Assembly: GCA_963734085.1 (NCBI GenBank)
Contig: CAVTFT010000009.1
Coordinates: 248,001-312,000 of the forward strand
Length of the DNA: 64,000 nucleotides
From: CAIWHR01 sp963734085
Lineage (GTDB): Bacteria; Pseudomonadota; Gammaproteobacteria; Burkholderiales; Casimicrobiaceae
Direction: 5' to 3'
The translations under genes and the position numbers were made by a program. The notes under the pieces are model-generated. The model saw only the letters and a list, made by a program, of their open reading frames with translations, did not search any database and had not been told where the DNA came from. How positions within the stretch are numbered: the stretch's first letter is position 1; each line of letters begins with the position of its first letter. Positions 10,132 to 19,286 of this stretch are shown here, in pieces.

Positions 10132-10186
10132 ATAACGAGGCGCAGACCGACGCCGTCGCGCCAAGCACCAAGAGGAGGGGAGTGCC

Positions 10187-11779
10187 ATGCCGTCAGTGAG
10201 CACGGCCGACCACCGCGTGAGCCCGCCGCGCGTCGAGATTCCGCGCGATTACAACGCCGCGCACGACCTGATCGAGCGCAATCTCGCCGCCGGCCGCGCG
10301 GGCAAGACCGCGTACATCGACGACAGCGGCACCTACACGTACGGCGATCTCGCCCTGCGCGTGAACCGCTGCGCGAACGCGCTCGTCCACTTGGGCCTCA
10401 TGCCCGAGCAGCGCGTGCTGCTGTGCCTGCTCGACACGATCGATTTTCCGGCGGCATTCCTGGGCGCGATCAAGGCCGGCATCGTGCCGGTCGCCGGCAA
10501 CACGCTGCTGACGACGAAGGACTACGACTACATGCTGCGCGACAGCCGTGCCCGCGCGCTCATCGTCTCGGCGTCGCTGCTGCCTGCGTTCGCGCCGCTC
10601 CTCGGCAAATTGCCGCATCTGCGGCACGTGATCGTCTCGGGCGGCGACGGTGCGGCGACGCATCATTCGCTCGCCAAGCTGATGGGCGCTGCTGCGAAAA
10701 CGTTCGCTGCGGCGGACACGACGTGCGACGACGCCTGCTTCTGGCTCTATTCGTCGGGCTCGACCGGCGCGCCGAAAGGCACGGTCCATGTGCACTCGAG
10801 CATGATCCAGACGGCCGAGTTCTACGCGAAGCCGATCCTCGGCATTCGCGAGGACGACGTCGTGTTCTCGGCGGCGAAGCTCTTTTTCGCCTATGGGCTC
10901 GGCAACGGCCTCACGTTCCCGCTTTCGGTCGGCGCGACCACGGTCCTGATGGCGGAACGGCCCACGCCGCAAGCAGTGTTCGCGCGGTTGCGCAAGCATC
11001 AGCCGACGATCTTCTATGGCGTGCCGACGCTCTTCGCCGCGCTGCTCGCGCATCCGGAGCTGCCGGCGCGCGGCGAGTTGAAGCTCCGCCGCTGCACGTC
11101 GGCGGGCGAGGCGCTGCCGGCCGACATCGGCCGCCGGTGGACCGAACACTTCGGCGTCGAGATCCTGGACGGACTGGGCTCGACCGAGATGCTGCACATC
11201 TTCCTGTCCAATCGGCCCGGAGACGTGCGCTATGGTACGAGCGGCACACCGGTGCCTGGCTACGAGCTGCGGATCCTGGGCGATGACGGCGCGCCGGTCC
11301 CGCCGGGCGAAGTGGGCGAGCTGCAGATCAACGGCCCGACCTCGGCGATGGCTTACTGGAACAACCGCGACAAGAGCCGCGGCACGTTCCAGGGTCCGTG
11401 GACGAGGAGCGGCGACAAGTATTCGATCGACGCGAACGGCTACTACATCTATTCCGGGCGCAGCGACGACATGCTGAAGGTAAGCGGTATCTACGTGTCG
11501 CCGATCGAGGTCGAATCGGCGCTGATCACGCATCCGGCGGTGCTCGAGGCCGCGGTGATCGGCAAGGAAGACGACGAAAAGCTCATCAAGCCCGTCGCCT
11601 ATGTCGTGCTGAAGAGCGGCCGGCAGGCGTCCGAAGCGCTCGCGGAAGAGCTGCGGGCCCATGTGAAGTCGCAGCTCGCCCCGTACAAGTATCCGCGCTG
11701 GATCGAGTTCATCGACGAGCTGCCGAAGACGGCAACGGGTAAGATCCAGCGCTTCAAGCTCCGCGCGAAAGCGGCCTGA
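10187..11779 (+). CDS. bclA: Benzoate-CoA ligase
   Basis: 530 residues, the usual size of benzoate-CoA ligases. It is a member of the adenylate-forming family: P-loop-like YSSGSTGAPKGTVH (~188-201), LGSTEMLHIFLSN, the hinge region YSGRSDDMLKVSGIYVSPIEVE and the catalytic-lysine loop PKTATGKIQRFKLR at the C-terminus. It activates benzoate to benzoyl-CoA with ATP, the shared entry point for the Box and Bcr branches. A strong GAGGAGGGGA ribosome site precedes ATG 10187. Position between DUF4863 and the ABC importer supports benzoate as substrate, although related aryl-carboxylates are possible. Confidence 0.92.
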   Translation: MPSVSTADHRVSPPRVEIPRDYNAAHDLIERNLAAGRAGKTAYIDDSGTYTYGDLALRVNRCANALVHLGLMPEQRVLLCLLDTIDFPAAFLGAIKAGIVPVAGNTLLTTKDYDYMLRDSRARALIVSASLLPAFAPLLGKLPHLRHVIVSGGDGAATHHSLAKLMGAAAKTFAAADTTCDDACFWLYSSGSTGAPKGTVHVHSSMIQTAEFYAKPILGIREDDVVFSAAKLFFAYGLGNGLTFPLSVGATTVLMAERPTPQAVFARLRKHQPTIFYGVPTLFAALLAHPELPARGELKLRRCTSAGEALPADIGRRWTEHFGVEILDGLGSTEMLHIFLSNRPGDVRYGTSGTPVPGYELRILGDDGAPVPPGEVGELQINGPTSAMAYWNNRDKSRGTFQGPWTRSGDKYSIDANGYYIYSGRSDDMLKVSGIYVSPIEVESALITHPAVLEAAVIGKEDDEKLIKPVAYVVLKSGRQASEALAEELRAHVKSQLAPYKYPRWIEFIDELPKTATGKIQRFKLRAKAA

Positions 11780-11819
11780 TCACCAGAAATCAAGCAGACC
11801 CACAGAGGAGGAGAGTCTC

Positions 11820-13010
11820 ATGAAATCGATACTGGAAGTGCTGCGCCGCGTCGGCTTCGCCGCGGCCGTCGTGGCCATGGGGGCGGTGCTGACGGCAAGT
11901 GCTGCCATGGCGCAAGCGCAAGGCAAGGTCAAGATCGGGCTGATGCTGCCGTACACGGGCACGTACGCGGCGCTCGGCAACGCGATCACCAACGCGTTCA
12001 AGCTCGCGATCGAGGAGCAGGGCGGCAAGCTCGCCGGCCGCGAGGTCGAGTATTTCGTCGTCGACGACGAATCCGATCCGGCCAAAGCACCCGACAACGC
12101 GAACAAGCTGATCAAGCGCGACCAGGTCGACGTGCTCGTCGGCACCGTCCACTCCGGGGTCGCGCTGGCGATGGCTAAGGTTGCGCGCGACAACAACACG
12201 CTGCTCATCATCCCCAATGCCGGCGCGGACGACATTACCGGCCCGCTTTGCGCCGCCAACATCTTCCGCACGTCGTTCTCGAATTCGCAGCTCGGCATTG
12301 CGATGGGCAAGGTGATGGCCGAGCAGAAGAAGAAGACCGCTGTCACGATGACCTGGAAATACGCGGCGGGCGAGGAATCGATCGGCGGGTTCAAGGAGGC
12401 CTTCGAGGCGGGCGGCGGCAAGGTGGTCAAGGAATTGTTCCTGCCGTTCCCGCAGGTCGAGTTCCAGTCGTACCTGACCGAGATCGCGGCGCTCAAGCCC
12501 GACGTCGTCTACGCGTTCTTCGCCGGCGGCGGCGCGGTCAAGTTCGTCAAGGATTACGCGGCGGCCGGCCTCAACAAGACCATCCCGCTGGTCGGCCCGG
12601 GCTTCCTGACCGATGGCACGCTCGAAGCGCAGGGCGAGTCGGCGCAGGGGATGCTGACGACGCTGCACTACGGTGACGGCGTCAACAACCCCAAGAACGC
12701 GGCATTCCGTGCGGCGTACATGAAGGCGTACAAGACCGAGCCGGACGTCTACGCGGTGGGCGGCTACGACGCGGCCCAGCTGCTGATCGTCGGGATGAAC
12801 GCGGTCAAGGGTGACACGAGCAAGCGCGCCGAGATGATCAAGGCGATGGAAACGGCGAAGATCGACAGTCCTCGGGGCCCGCTTGCCTTCTCGAAGTCGC
12901 ACAATCCGATCCACGACATCTACCTGCGCAAGGTCGAAGGCAAGGAGAACAAGGTCGTGGGCGTCGCGGTCAAGAACCTGACCGACCCGCCGCGCGGCTG
13001 CAAGCTCTGA
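11820..13010 (+). CDS. Branched-chain-type ABC transporter substrate-binding protein, probably for benzoate
   Basis: 396 residues with an N-terminal signal peptide (~1-32) and a type-I periplasmic binding fold of the LivK/Leu-Ile-Val family: VKIGLMLPYTGTYAALGNAITNAFKLAIEE at the mature start and NPIHDIYLRKVEG near the end. Proteins of this subfamily lie in benzoate gene clusters of related bacteria and are presumed to capture benzoate or similar aromatic acids in the periplasm. GAGGAGGAGAG precedes the start. A strong terminator directly after it would favour higher expression of this gene than of the membrane subunits. Confidence 0.9.
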   Translation: MKSILEVLRRVGFAAAVVAMGAVLTASAAMAQAQGKVKIGLMLPYTGTYAALGNAITNAFKLAIEEQGGKLAGREVEYFVVDDESDPAKAPDNANKLIKRDQVDVLVGTVHSGVALAMAKVARDNNTLLIIPNAGADDITGPLCAANIFRTSFSNSQLGIAMGKVMAEQKKKTAVTMTWKYAAGEESIGGFKEAFEAGGGKVVKELFLPFPQVEFQSYLTEIAALKPDVVYAFFAGGGAVKFVKDYAAAGLNKTIPLVGPGFLTDGTLEAQGESAQGMLTTLHYGDGVNNPKNAAFRAAYMKAYKTEPDVYAVGGYDAAQLLIVGMNAVKGDTSKRAEMIKAMETAKIDSPRGPLAFSKSHNPIHDIYLRKVEGKENKVVGVAVKNLTDPPRGCKL

Positions 13011-13030
13011 TCGGTTAGGTAGTACACTTT

Positions 13031-13071
13031 CGCGCGGGCAGGCACACCGTCCTGCCCGCGCGTATTTTTTT
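13031..13071 (+). terminator. Rho-independent terminator between binding protein and permeases
   Basis: A perfect 12-bp GC stem (13031-13042 pairing with 13051-13062) closes an 8-base loop and is followed by TA and seven T residues. It lies between the substrate-binding protein and its permease, so it probably acts as a partial terminator that sets subunit ratios. Confidence 0.88.
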
Positions 13072-13093
13072 GTCGACGCTGCGGCGCGGTCCG

Positions 13094-13960
13094 ATGGATT
13101 TCTACTCGTTCGCAATCCAGCTCCTGAACGGCCTCCAGTACGGGCTGCTGCTGTTCCTCGTCGCCTCCGGCCTCACGCTGATCTTCGGCATCATGGGCAT
13201 CATCAACCTCGCCCATGGCAGCTTCTACATGATCGGCGCGTACATGGCGTTCTCGCTTTCCGCGCTCACCGGGAACCTGTTCATTGCAATCGTGCTAGGC
13301 ATCGTGCTGTCGGTCGCGCTTGGCGTGCTGCTCGAGTGGGCGCTTTTCTCGCACCTGTACAAGCGCGACCATCTGCAGCAGGTGCTGCTGACCTACGGGC
13401 TGATCCTCGTGTTCGAGGAGTTGCGGAGCCTCATCGTCGGCAACGACGTCCACGGCGTTGCTGTGCCGGCGCTCTTCAACTGGTCGATCCCGTTGACGGC
13501 AACGCTGTCCTATCCGGTCTACCGGCTGTTCATGTCGGCGGTATGCATCGTGCTCGCCGTCCTGCTCTACCTGCTGATTGCGAAGACGCGCCTCGGTATG
13601 ATGATTCGCGCCGGCGCGTCGAACCGCGAAATGGTGCAATCGCTCGGGCTCAACATCAACCTCGTCTACCGTCTCGTGTTCGCGCTGGGCGTGGCGCTCG
13701 CGGCGTTCGCGGGAATGATCGCCGCACCCGTGTCGTCGGTGTATCCGGGCATGGGCACGGGCGTGCTCATCATCTGCTTCGTCGTCGTCGTCATCGGCGG
13801 GATCGGCTCGATCTGGGGCGCACTCGTGGCGGCGCTGCTGATCGGGCTCGCCGACACGTTCGGCAAGGTGCTGATTCCGGAAGCCGCGGGCGTCACCGTC
13901 TACCTGGTGATGGCGGCGATCCTGTTGTGGCGCCCCGAGGGTCTCTTTCGGCGGGTCTGA
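13094..13960 (+). CDS. ABC transporter permease, LivH type
   Basis: 288 residues from ATG 13094, where the family start DFYSFAIQLLNGLQYGLLLFL begins; the in-frame codons before it overlap the terminator poly-T. It has about eight membrane helices, the signature GIMGIINLAHGSFYMIGAY and the cytoplasmic loop KTRLGMMIRAGASNREMVQSLG that contacts the ATPase. It is one half of the membrane channel of the presumed benzoate importer and overlaps the next permease as TGATG. Confidence 0.9.
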   Translation: MDFYSFAIQLLNGLQYGLLLFLVASGLTLIFGIMGIINLAHGSFYMIGAYMAFSLSALTGNLFIAIVLGIVLSVALGVLLEWALFSHLYKRDHLQQVLLTYGLILVFEELRSLIVGNDVHGVAVPALFNWSIPLTATLSYPVYRLFMSAVCIVLAVLLYLLIAKTRLGMMIRAGASNREMVQSLGLNINLVYRLVFALGVALAAFAGMIAAPVSSVYPGMGTGVLIICFVVVVIGGIGSIWGALVAALLIGLADTFGKVLIPEAAGVTVYLVMAAILLWRPEGLFRRV

Positions 13961-14946
13961 TGCACGTGGCCGCGAATTTCGCTTCGAAGCGAAAACGGAT
14001 CGCACTCCTTGCCGTGCTCGTGCTGCTCGCGGCGTTCCCGTTCGCCGGCGCGACGTTCTACACGGAGCTCGTCACCAAGATGATGATCCTCGCGATCTTC
14101 GCGCTCTCGCTCGACCTGCTGGTCGGCTACACGGGACTCGTGTCGTTCGGGCACGCGGCGTTCTACGGCGTCGGCGCCTACGCGCTCGGCTTGCTCGCGC
14201 CCAAATACGAGGCGGCGAACCTGTGGCTGACGCTGCCGGCGGCGATCGCCGTGGCCGGGCTTGCGGCGCTCGCCGTCGGAACGTTCGTCGTTCGCGTCAA
14301 GGGCATCTACTTCATCATGGTGACGCTCGCGTTCGCGCAGATGTTCTACTTTGTGTTCCACGACACGGCGTTCGGCCGCGGCTCCGACGGCATCAGCATG
14401 AATTTCAAGCCGGTCGCGACGATCGGCGGCGTGACGCCGTTCGATCTCGCCAACGCGACGCACGTCTACTACTTCGTGTTCGCGATGCTGGCGATCGTTT
14501 TCCTGTTCCTGCGGATGCTGCTGCGTTCGCCATTCGGCCGCGCGTTGCAGGGGATTCGCAGCAACGAACACCGGATGCGCTCGCTTGGCTTCCCGGTCTA
14601 TCGCTACAAGCTCGCGAGCTTCGGCATCGCCGGGGCGCTGGCGGGGCTTGCCGGCTATCTTTCGGCGCTGCAATTCGGATTCGTCAATCCCGAGCTCCTG
14701 TCGTGGCACCAGTCGGGCAACGTGCTGCTGATGCTGATCCTCGGCGGATTGGGGAGCCTCTACGGCGGGGTCGTCGGCGCGTTCGCCTTCGTCGCCCTGG
14801 AGGAGGTCTATTCGGCGGTGACGACGCACTGGCAGCTTCTGCTCGGAGCGACGATCATCGCGCTCGTGATCTTCCTGCCGGGAGGTCTCGCGAGCGTGGC
14901 GAGCCGCTTCCAGCGGACACTCATCGGCGAAACTGACGATGAGTGA
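13960..14946 (+). CDS. ABC transporter permease, LivM type
   Basis: 328 residues from ATG 13960, overlapping the LivH-type stop by one base. Typical LivM features are LLVGYTGLVSFGHAAFYGVGAYALG, the RVKGIYFIMVTLAFAQMFYFV helix, and the coupling loop RSPFGRALQGIRSNEHRMRSLG, with eight to ten membrane helices. The long frame that continues upstream is out of phase with LivH and is not coding. It pairs with LivH as the translocation pore and overlaps the LivG-type ATPase gene by eight bases. Confidence 0.9.
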   Translation: MHVAANFASKRKRIALLAVLVLLAAFPFAGATFYTELVTKMMILAIFALSLDLLVGYTGLVSFGHAAFYGVGAYALGLLAPKYEAANLWLTLPAAIAVAGLAALAVGTFVVRVKGIYFIMVTLAFAQMFYFVFHDTAFGRGSDGISMNFKPVATIGGVTPFDLANATHVYYFVFAMLAIVFLFLRMLLRSPFGRALQGIRSNEHRMRSLGFPVYRYKLASFGIAGALAGLAGYLSALQFGFVNPELLSWHQSGNVLLMLILGGLGSLYGGVVGAFAFVALEEVYSAVTTHWQLLLGATIIALVIFLPGGLASVASRFQRTLIGETDDE

Positions 14947-15697
14947 CGCGATCCTCGCGACGCAGGGCCTGTCGCGCCGCTTCGGCGGTCTGATGGCGGT
15001 CGGCAACGTCGCGATCGAGCTCGACGTCGGCAGGCTGCACGCCGTGCTCGGCCCCAACGGCGCCGGCAAGACGACGCTGATCAACCTGCTGTCGGGGGAT
15101 CTGCCAGCGTCGGGCGGCAGCATCCGTTACAAGGGGGAGGACATCACGGGCCTCTCCCCCGATCGCCGCTCACGCATCGGCATTGGCCGCAGTTACCAGA
15201 AGACGAATATCTTTCCGGCTTTCACCGCCTTCGAGAACTGCCGTCTGGCGGCGCAATCGCGCGCGCCGCGCGCACTCGCGATCGTCACCGATGCGCTGCA
15301 TCACGTCGCCGTCCGCGATGCGGCACAGCGTGCGCTTGACGCAGCTGGGTTAGGTGGCCGCGGCGATCGCGTCGCGGCGACGCTGTCGCACGGCGAGCAG
15401 CGCCAGCTCGAGATCGCGATGGTGCTCGCCACCTCTCCGGAAGTGCTGCTGCTCGACGAACCGCTCGCCGGCATGGGCGCGGAAGAAGCGTCGCGCATGG
15501 TCGAGCTGCTGAAGAAAATCACGCCGGGGCATGCGATCCTGCTGGTGGAACACGACATGGATGCCGTGTTCGCCGTCGCCGACCGGATCACGGTGATGGT
15601 GAACGGCCAGGTGCTGGAGAGCGGCTCGCCCGAGCAGATCCGCGCGAGTCCGGCGGTCCGGCAGGCGTATCTGGGCGACGGACAGCCAACATCGTGA
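14939..15697 (+). CDS. ABC transporter ATP-binding protein, LivG type
   Basis: 252 residues. Walker A GPNGAGKTT (~38-46), a signature-like LSHGEQRQLEIAMVLA in place of LSGGQ, Walker B VLLLDEPLAGMG and the switch His in LLVEHDMDAVF are all present, as is the IGRSYQKTNIFPAFTAFEN segment characteristic of LivG. It is the first ATPase of the importer; its start lies inside the end of livM. It is separated from the second ATPase by an 85-base GC-rich repeat. Confidence 0.9.
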   Translation: MSDAILATQGLSRRFGGLMAVGNVAIELDVGRLHAVLGPNGAGKTTLINLLSGDLPASGGSIRYKGEDITGLSPDRRSRIGIGRSYQKTNIFPAFTAFENCRLAAQSRAPRALAIVTDALHHVAVRDAAQRALDAAGLGGRGDRVAATLSHGEQRQLEIAMVLATSPEVLLLDEPLAGMGAEEASRMVELLKKITPGHAILLVEHDMDAVFAVADRITVMVNGQVLESGSPEQIRASPAVRQAYLGDGQPTS

Positions 15698-15782
15698 GCG
15701 CCGCCGGGCCGCCCCAAGGCGCGAACTGGTCCCCCCCGGGGGGCAGCGCAGCGGCGGAAGCTGCAAGCGTGGGGGCACACGA
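15698..15782 (+). repeat. GC-rich palindromic intergenic repeat of the betaproteobacterial type
   Basis: The gap between the two ATPase genes contains GGGCCGCCCCAAGGCGCGAA, then a CCCCCC/GGGGGG palindrome and GGCAGCGCAGC, and ends in GCGTGGGGGC. Elements with this wording are common between genes in Burkholderiales and relatives. The rest of the importer operon is packed with overlaps, so an 85-base insert here stands out. Identification is from memory of the pattern. Confidence 0.5.
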
Positions 15783-16496
15783 ATGAGCGAAGCGTTGCTC
15801 GAGTCGCGCGAGCTGCACGCGTATTACGGTGCAAGCCACGTCCTGCACGGGATCGATTTCCGCATCGATCGCGGCGAAACGGTCGGCCTGATGGGCCGCA
15901 ACGGCATGGGCAAGAGCACGCTGATCCGCAGCATGCTGGGGATCGTCAAGCCGCGTCACGGCGAAGTCTGGGTCTGTGGCACACCGATGACCGGCGCCGA
16001 ACCGTACCTTGTCGCGCGCAAGGGCATCGCCTACGTGCCGGAAGGACGCGGCATCTTTCCGAATCTCACCGTGCGCGAAAATCTGGTGATGGCCGCACGC
16101 GCGGGCCCGGACGGTCGCCGCGATTGGACGTACGAAAGGGTCCTGGCGACGTTTCCGCGCCTCGCCGAACGCCTCGCGCATGGTGGCTGGAAACTGTCCG
16201 GCGGCGAGCAGCAAATGCTGACGATCGGCCGCGCGCTGATGACCAATCCCGATCTCCTGATCCTGGACGAAGCGACCGAAGGCCTGGCGCCGCAGATCGC
16301 GAAGGAGATCTGGCGGATCATCGGCGAGATCCGCCGGCACGGCATCGCGACGCTGATCGTCGACAAGAACCACGCGGCGGTCGCGGCGATCGCCAATCGC
16401 AACGTCATCCTGGTCAAAGGGCGCGTCGTGTTCGAAGGCGACAGCGCGACGCTGCTCGCGCAGCCGGAGCTGCTGCATCGTCACCTCGGGGTCTGA
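15783..16496 (+). CDS. ABC transporter ATP-binding protein, LivF type
   Basis: 237 residues with Walker A GRNGMGKST (~38-46), the family hallmark YVPEGRGIFPNLTVRENL, signature LSGGEQQMLTIGRALM and Walker B LLILDEATEGLAP. It is the second ATPase of the presumed benzoate importer. The stop is directly followed by the start codon of the alpha/beta hydrolase, which therefore belongs to the same transcript. Confidence 0.9.
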   Translation: MSEALLESRELHAYYGASHVLHGIDFRIDRGETVGLMGRNGMGKSTLIRSMLGIVKPRHGEVWVCGTPMTGAEPYLVARKGIAYVPEGRGIFPNLTVRENLVMAARAGPDGRRDWTYERVLATFPRLAERLAHGGWKLSGGEQQMLTIGRALMTNPDLLILDEATEGLAPQIAKEIWRIIGEIRRHGIATLIVDKNHAAVAAIANRNVILVKGRVVFEGDSATLLAQPELLHRHLGV

Positions 16497-17261
16497 ATGG
16501 CCTTCGTCGACGCCGGTGGCCACCGCCTCGAATACGAGCGGATCGACGTGGGAGGCAACTCCCGTCCGACGCTGGTGCTGCTGCACGAAGGGCTGGGCTC
16601 GGTCGCCATGTGGCGCGATTTCCCCGGTCGCCTCGCGCACGCGACGGGCTGCGATGCACTCGTCTACTCGCGCTATGGTTACGGCGATTCCGATCCATTG
16701 ACGGCGCCGCGCGAGGTCCGTTACATGCACGACGAGGCGCTCGTCACGTTGCCAGAATTGCTGGACAAGCTCGCAATTGCGAGGCCGATCCTCGTCGGCC
16801 ACAGCGACGGCGGCTCGATCGCGCTGATCCATGCGGGCGCGCAGACGCGACCTGTCGTCGCCGTCGTCACACTGGCGGCGCACGTGCTGGTCGAGGATAT
16901 TTCGGTCGCGAGCATCGCCGCCGCGAAAACCGCGTACGAAACGACCGGTCTCCGCGCGAAGCTCGCGCGTTATCACGCCGATGTCGACAGGGCGTTCTGG
17001 GGCTGGAACCGGATCTGGCTCCATCCGGACTTCCGCGCCTGGAACATCGAGGACTACCTGCCGCGCATCACCTGCCCCGTGCTCGCGATCCAGGGTGACG
17101 ACGACGAATACGGAACGATGGAGCAGATGCGGCGGATCGGCGCGCGGGTAGGCGACATCGATCTGGTCGAGCTCGAGGACTGCCGGCATTCACCGCACAG
17201 GGACCAGCCTGAGGCGGTGCTGGACGCGATCACACGCTTCGTCGACCGGGCGGTCGCATGA
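16497..17261 (+). CDS. Alpha/beta hydrolase of the benzoate operon
   Basis: 254 residues. LVLLHEGLGSVAMWRDFPGRLA gives the oxyanion region, GHSDGGSIALIHAG the nucleophile elbow with Ser in G-x-S-x-G, QGDDDEYGTMEQ the likely acid and CRHSPHRDQPE the catalytic His. It begins on the base after the LivF stop. Hydrolases of this kind recur in box clusters, where a lactone or CoA-ester intermediate must be hydrolysed, so it may fill the BoxE-like role. The exact substrate cannot be assigned. Confidence 0.8.
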   Translation: MAFVDAGGHRLEYERIDVGGNSRPTLVLLHEGLGSVAMWRDFPGRLAHATGCDALVYSRYGYGDSDPLTAPREVRYMHDEALVTLPELLDKLAIARPILVGHSDGGSIALIHAGAQTRPVVAVVTLAAHVLVEDISVASIAAAKTAYETTGLRAKLARYHADVDRAFWGWNRIWLHPDFRAWNIEDYLPRITCPVLAIQGDDDEYGTMEQMRRIGARVGDIDLVELEDCRHSPHRDQPEAVLDAITRFVDRAVA

Positions 17262-17289
17262 CGCGACGCACGATTCGGAAAAGGCCAAG

Positions 17290-17730
17290 ATGAGCGCACC
17301 CGCACCGTTCGACACCGACAAGCTGATCCGCTTTCATCATTGCGATCCGGCCGGGATCGTCTTCTATCCGCAGTATTTCGTCCTGTTCAACGAGCTCGTA
17401 GAGGACTGGTTCAATCACGGGCTCGGCGTCGACTTCGCGAGCTTCCACGCCGTCGACCGGCTCGGCGTGCCGATGGCGCACGTCGAGTGCGACTTTCTGT
17501 CGCCTTCCAAGATCGGCGACCTGCTGACGTTTCGCCTCGCCGTAAAGAAGATCGGCACGACCTCGCTCACGCTCGCGGTCGAGGCGCGATCAGGCGCCGA
17601 CGTGCGCGTAAGGGCGACGCTCGTCGTCGTGCTGGCGTCGCTCGACGCGCATCGGCCCGTGCCGTTTCCACCGGAATTTCGTGCAAGGCTGGAGCGCTTC
17701 CTGGTCCAGGCCGCCGCGCCCCCGCGGTGA
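17290..17730 (+). CDS. Hotdog-fold acyl-CoA thioesterase (4-hydroxybenzoyl-CoA thioesterase family)
   Basis: 146 residues. The N-terminal IRFHHCDPAGIVFYPQYFVLFNELVEDW carries the conserved Asp of the 4-hydroxybenzoyl-CoA thioesterase/YbgC family, followed by the VECDFLSPSKIGDLLTFRLAVKKIG sheet. As the last gene of the benzoate uptake/activation operon it could release CoA from benzoyl-CoA or a dead-end aromatic CoA ester when the CoA pool is depleted. That role is inferred from position. Confidence 0.85.
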   Translation: MSAPAPFDTDKLIRFHHCDPAGIVFYPQYFVLFNELVEDWFNHGLGVDFASFHAVDRLGVPMAHVECDFLSPSKIGDLLTFRLAVKKIGTTSLTLAVEARSGADVRVRATLVVVLASLDAHRPVPFPPEFRARLERFLVQAAAPPR

Positions 17731-17776
17731 GTCGCCAAGCGCACGCCGACGCGCAACGATCGTCGTCGCGGCTGTG

Positions 17777-19237
17777 CTAAGGCGCCGGTGCCGTCTTGCC
17801 GGCAGCCGGATCGGCAACGATTTTCGCGCCGACGTCCTTCAGGAGACGCTGAAATTCGGGCGACGCGATGATGATCTTCCCCGCTGCGGCGCGCAGGCGA
17901 TCGACGGCCTCGGCGGGCAGGACGAATGACGTCGGCTGTTGATTAAGGTAGAGGCGCTCCGCCGGATCGCTCACTCCGGCAAACGACACATCGATGGCGT
18001 AGAGCTCCGCGTCGGGGGGGCGTACCGCAGCGCAGACCGGCAAGTCCTTGTTCGTCGAACACCCGGCCAGGTTCCGGATCTCCCGCGCCGTCCGCCACCG
18101 CGCCGCGATGTCTTTCAACTGTTCGACGGCCTCGTAGGAATAGTGATCGATCGGAACACCTGTGGCCTTCAGCAGGATGTCCAGCGTGCCGGGCGGGGTC
18201 TCCGATTCATCCCAGTTGGTCGGGGGTGAGGACAGAGAATTGACGACGAAGACGATGATCCTGCGCACGTGATCGAGCGGTGTCGGCAGGCCCTCGTCGT
18301 GCAATGCTTCGAGCAACTCCAGCGCGTCGAGCACGCCGCGCATGCCCAGGTTGTCGGATATGCCGCCGTCCACGAGATGAATATACGGGTGATGAACGCT
18401 GTCGGCGTAGGGTATGACGTCCGTCAGCTCGCGTATCGCGCGCGCAGCGGGCCGCGGCGGATTCGGGGAGTCGATAAACTTCGTCACCCAGGCCGGAAGC
18501 TCATAACTGCACGTGCCGCCATAGTTGTTGATCGTGACCGCGGAGAGCACCACGGGGACGGCAGACGATGCGGCGGCGGCGCGGGACAACTTCACTGCAT
18601 TCAGATCCGAGCACAGCACGTTCCAGACGTTCTGGTTGAACGTAACCCGGCCGCCGCTCGAGATGTCGGTCGCCGACGCCACAACGAACGGGCCGTCGCC
18701 GCGATCGAGGTCGCCGAAGGTCGCACCGTTGAACAGGATTTCGTCGTACAGCTCCGCCGCCAGTTCGGAGCGACCCCAGCCCGTCGACGACAGGTCCCCC
18801 CAGTAGCGCGGACTGAGCGTACGCGCGAGGAGCTCGCCCTGGACGTTGCGCTTGAGGAAACGCTGCTCGTAGTCGTCGAACAGCTTGTCGCCGTAGAGGC
18901 CATACGCCAGCGCGGTGAAGCTTCCGCCCGACACGCCGGTGATCATATCGACCGCGTCGAGCAGGCGAACCTTGTTGCCCTTCGGTCCCGTGACTTCCGT
19001 GCGCCGGAGGAACTCCAGTACGCCGTAGGAGAACGCGGCCGCGCGCGTGCCGCCGCCCGAAAAGGCGAGAACGACGAGGTTTTCGTCGCTCTTGAAGTGC
19101 CTCTGGCGCGTCTGGAACGTGTAACCAGTATTCACGCTGGCGTGCGTGAGCGGCGGATTGATCGGACGCGTGGCGCAGCCGCCGAGTACGAGCAGCGCGG
19201 CGAGCGCCGCGGGAACGTACATGCGCAAGTCATTCAT
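17777..19237 (-). CDS. Patatin-like phospholipase lipoprotein
   Basis: 486 residues from ATG 19237, giving a lipoprotein signal peptide with lipobox LVLGGC. The patatin domain shows the glycine-rich oxyanion loop SGGGTRAAAFSYGVLEFL, nucleophile elbow GVSGGS and the second catalytic residue in VDGGISDNLG. It would be anchored in the outer membrane and cleave acyl lipids. It lies 49 bases after pqiC on the same strand, so it is probably the last gene of the pqi operon. The gene at its 3' side is convergent. Confidence 0.88.
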   Translation of the reverse strand: MNDLRMYVPAALAALLVLGGCATRPINPPLTHASVNTGYTFQTRQRHFKSDENLVVLAFSGGGTRAAAFSYGVLEFLRRTEVTGPKGNKVRLLDAVDMITGVSGGSFTALAYGLYGDKLFDDYEQRFLKRNVQGELLARTLSPRYWGDLSSTGWGRSELAAELYDEILFNGATFGDLDRGDGPFVVASATDISSGGRVTFNQNVWNVLCSDLNAVKLSRAAAASSAVPVVLSAVTINNYGGTCSYELPAWVTKFIDSPNPPRPAARAIRELTDVIPYADSVHHPYIHLVDGGISDNLGMRGVLDALELLEALHDEGLPTPLDHVRRIIVFVVNSLSSPPTNWDESETPPGTLDILLKATGVPIDHYSYEAVEQLKDIAARWRTAREIRNLAGCSTNKDLPVCAAVRPPDAELYAIDVSFAGVSDPAERLYLNQQPTSFVLPAEAVDRLRAAAGKIIIASPEFQRLLKDVGAKIVADPAAGKTAPAP

Positions 19238-19286
19238 CGCATCGACTCCAGGTTTGCCTAGCGGTGCCAACGGGCTCGGGGGCTCA

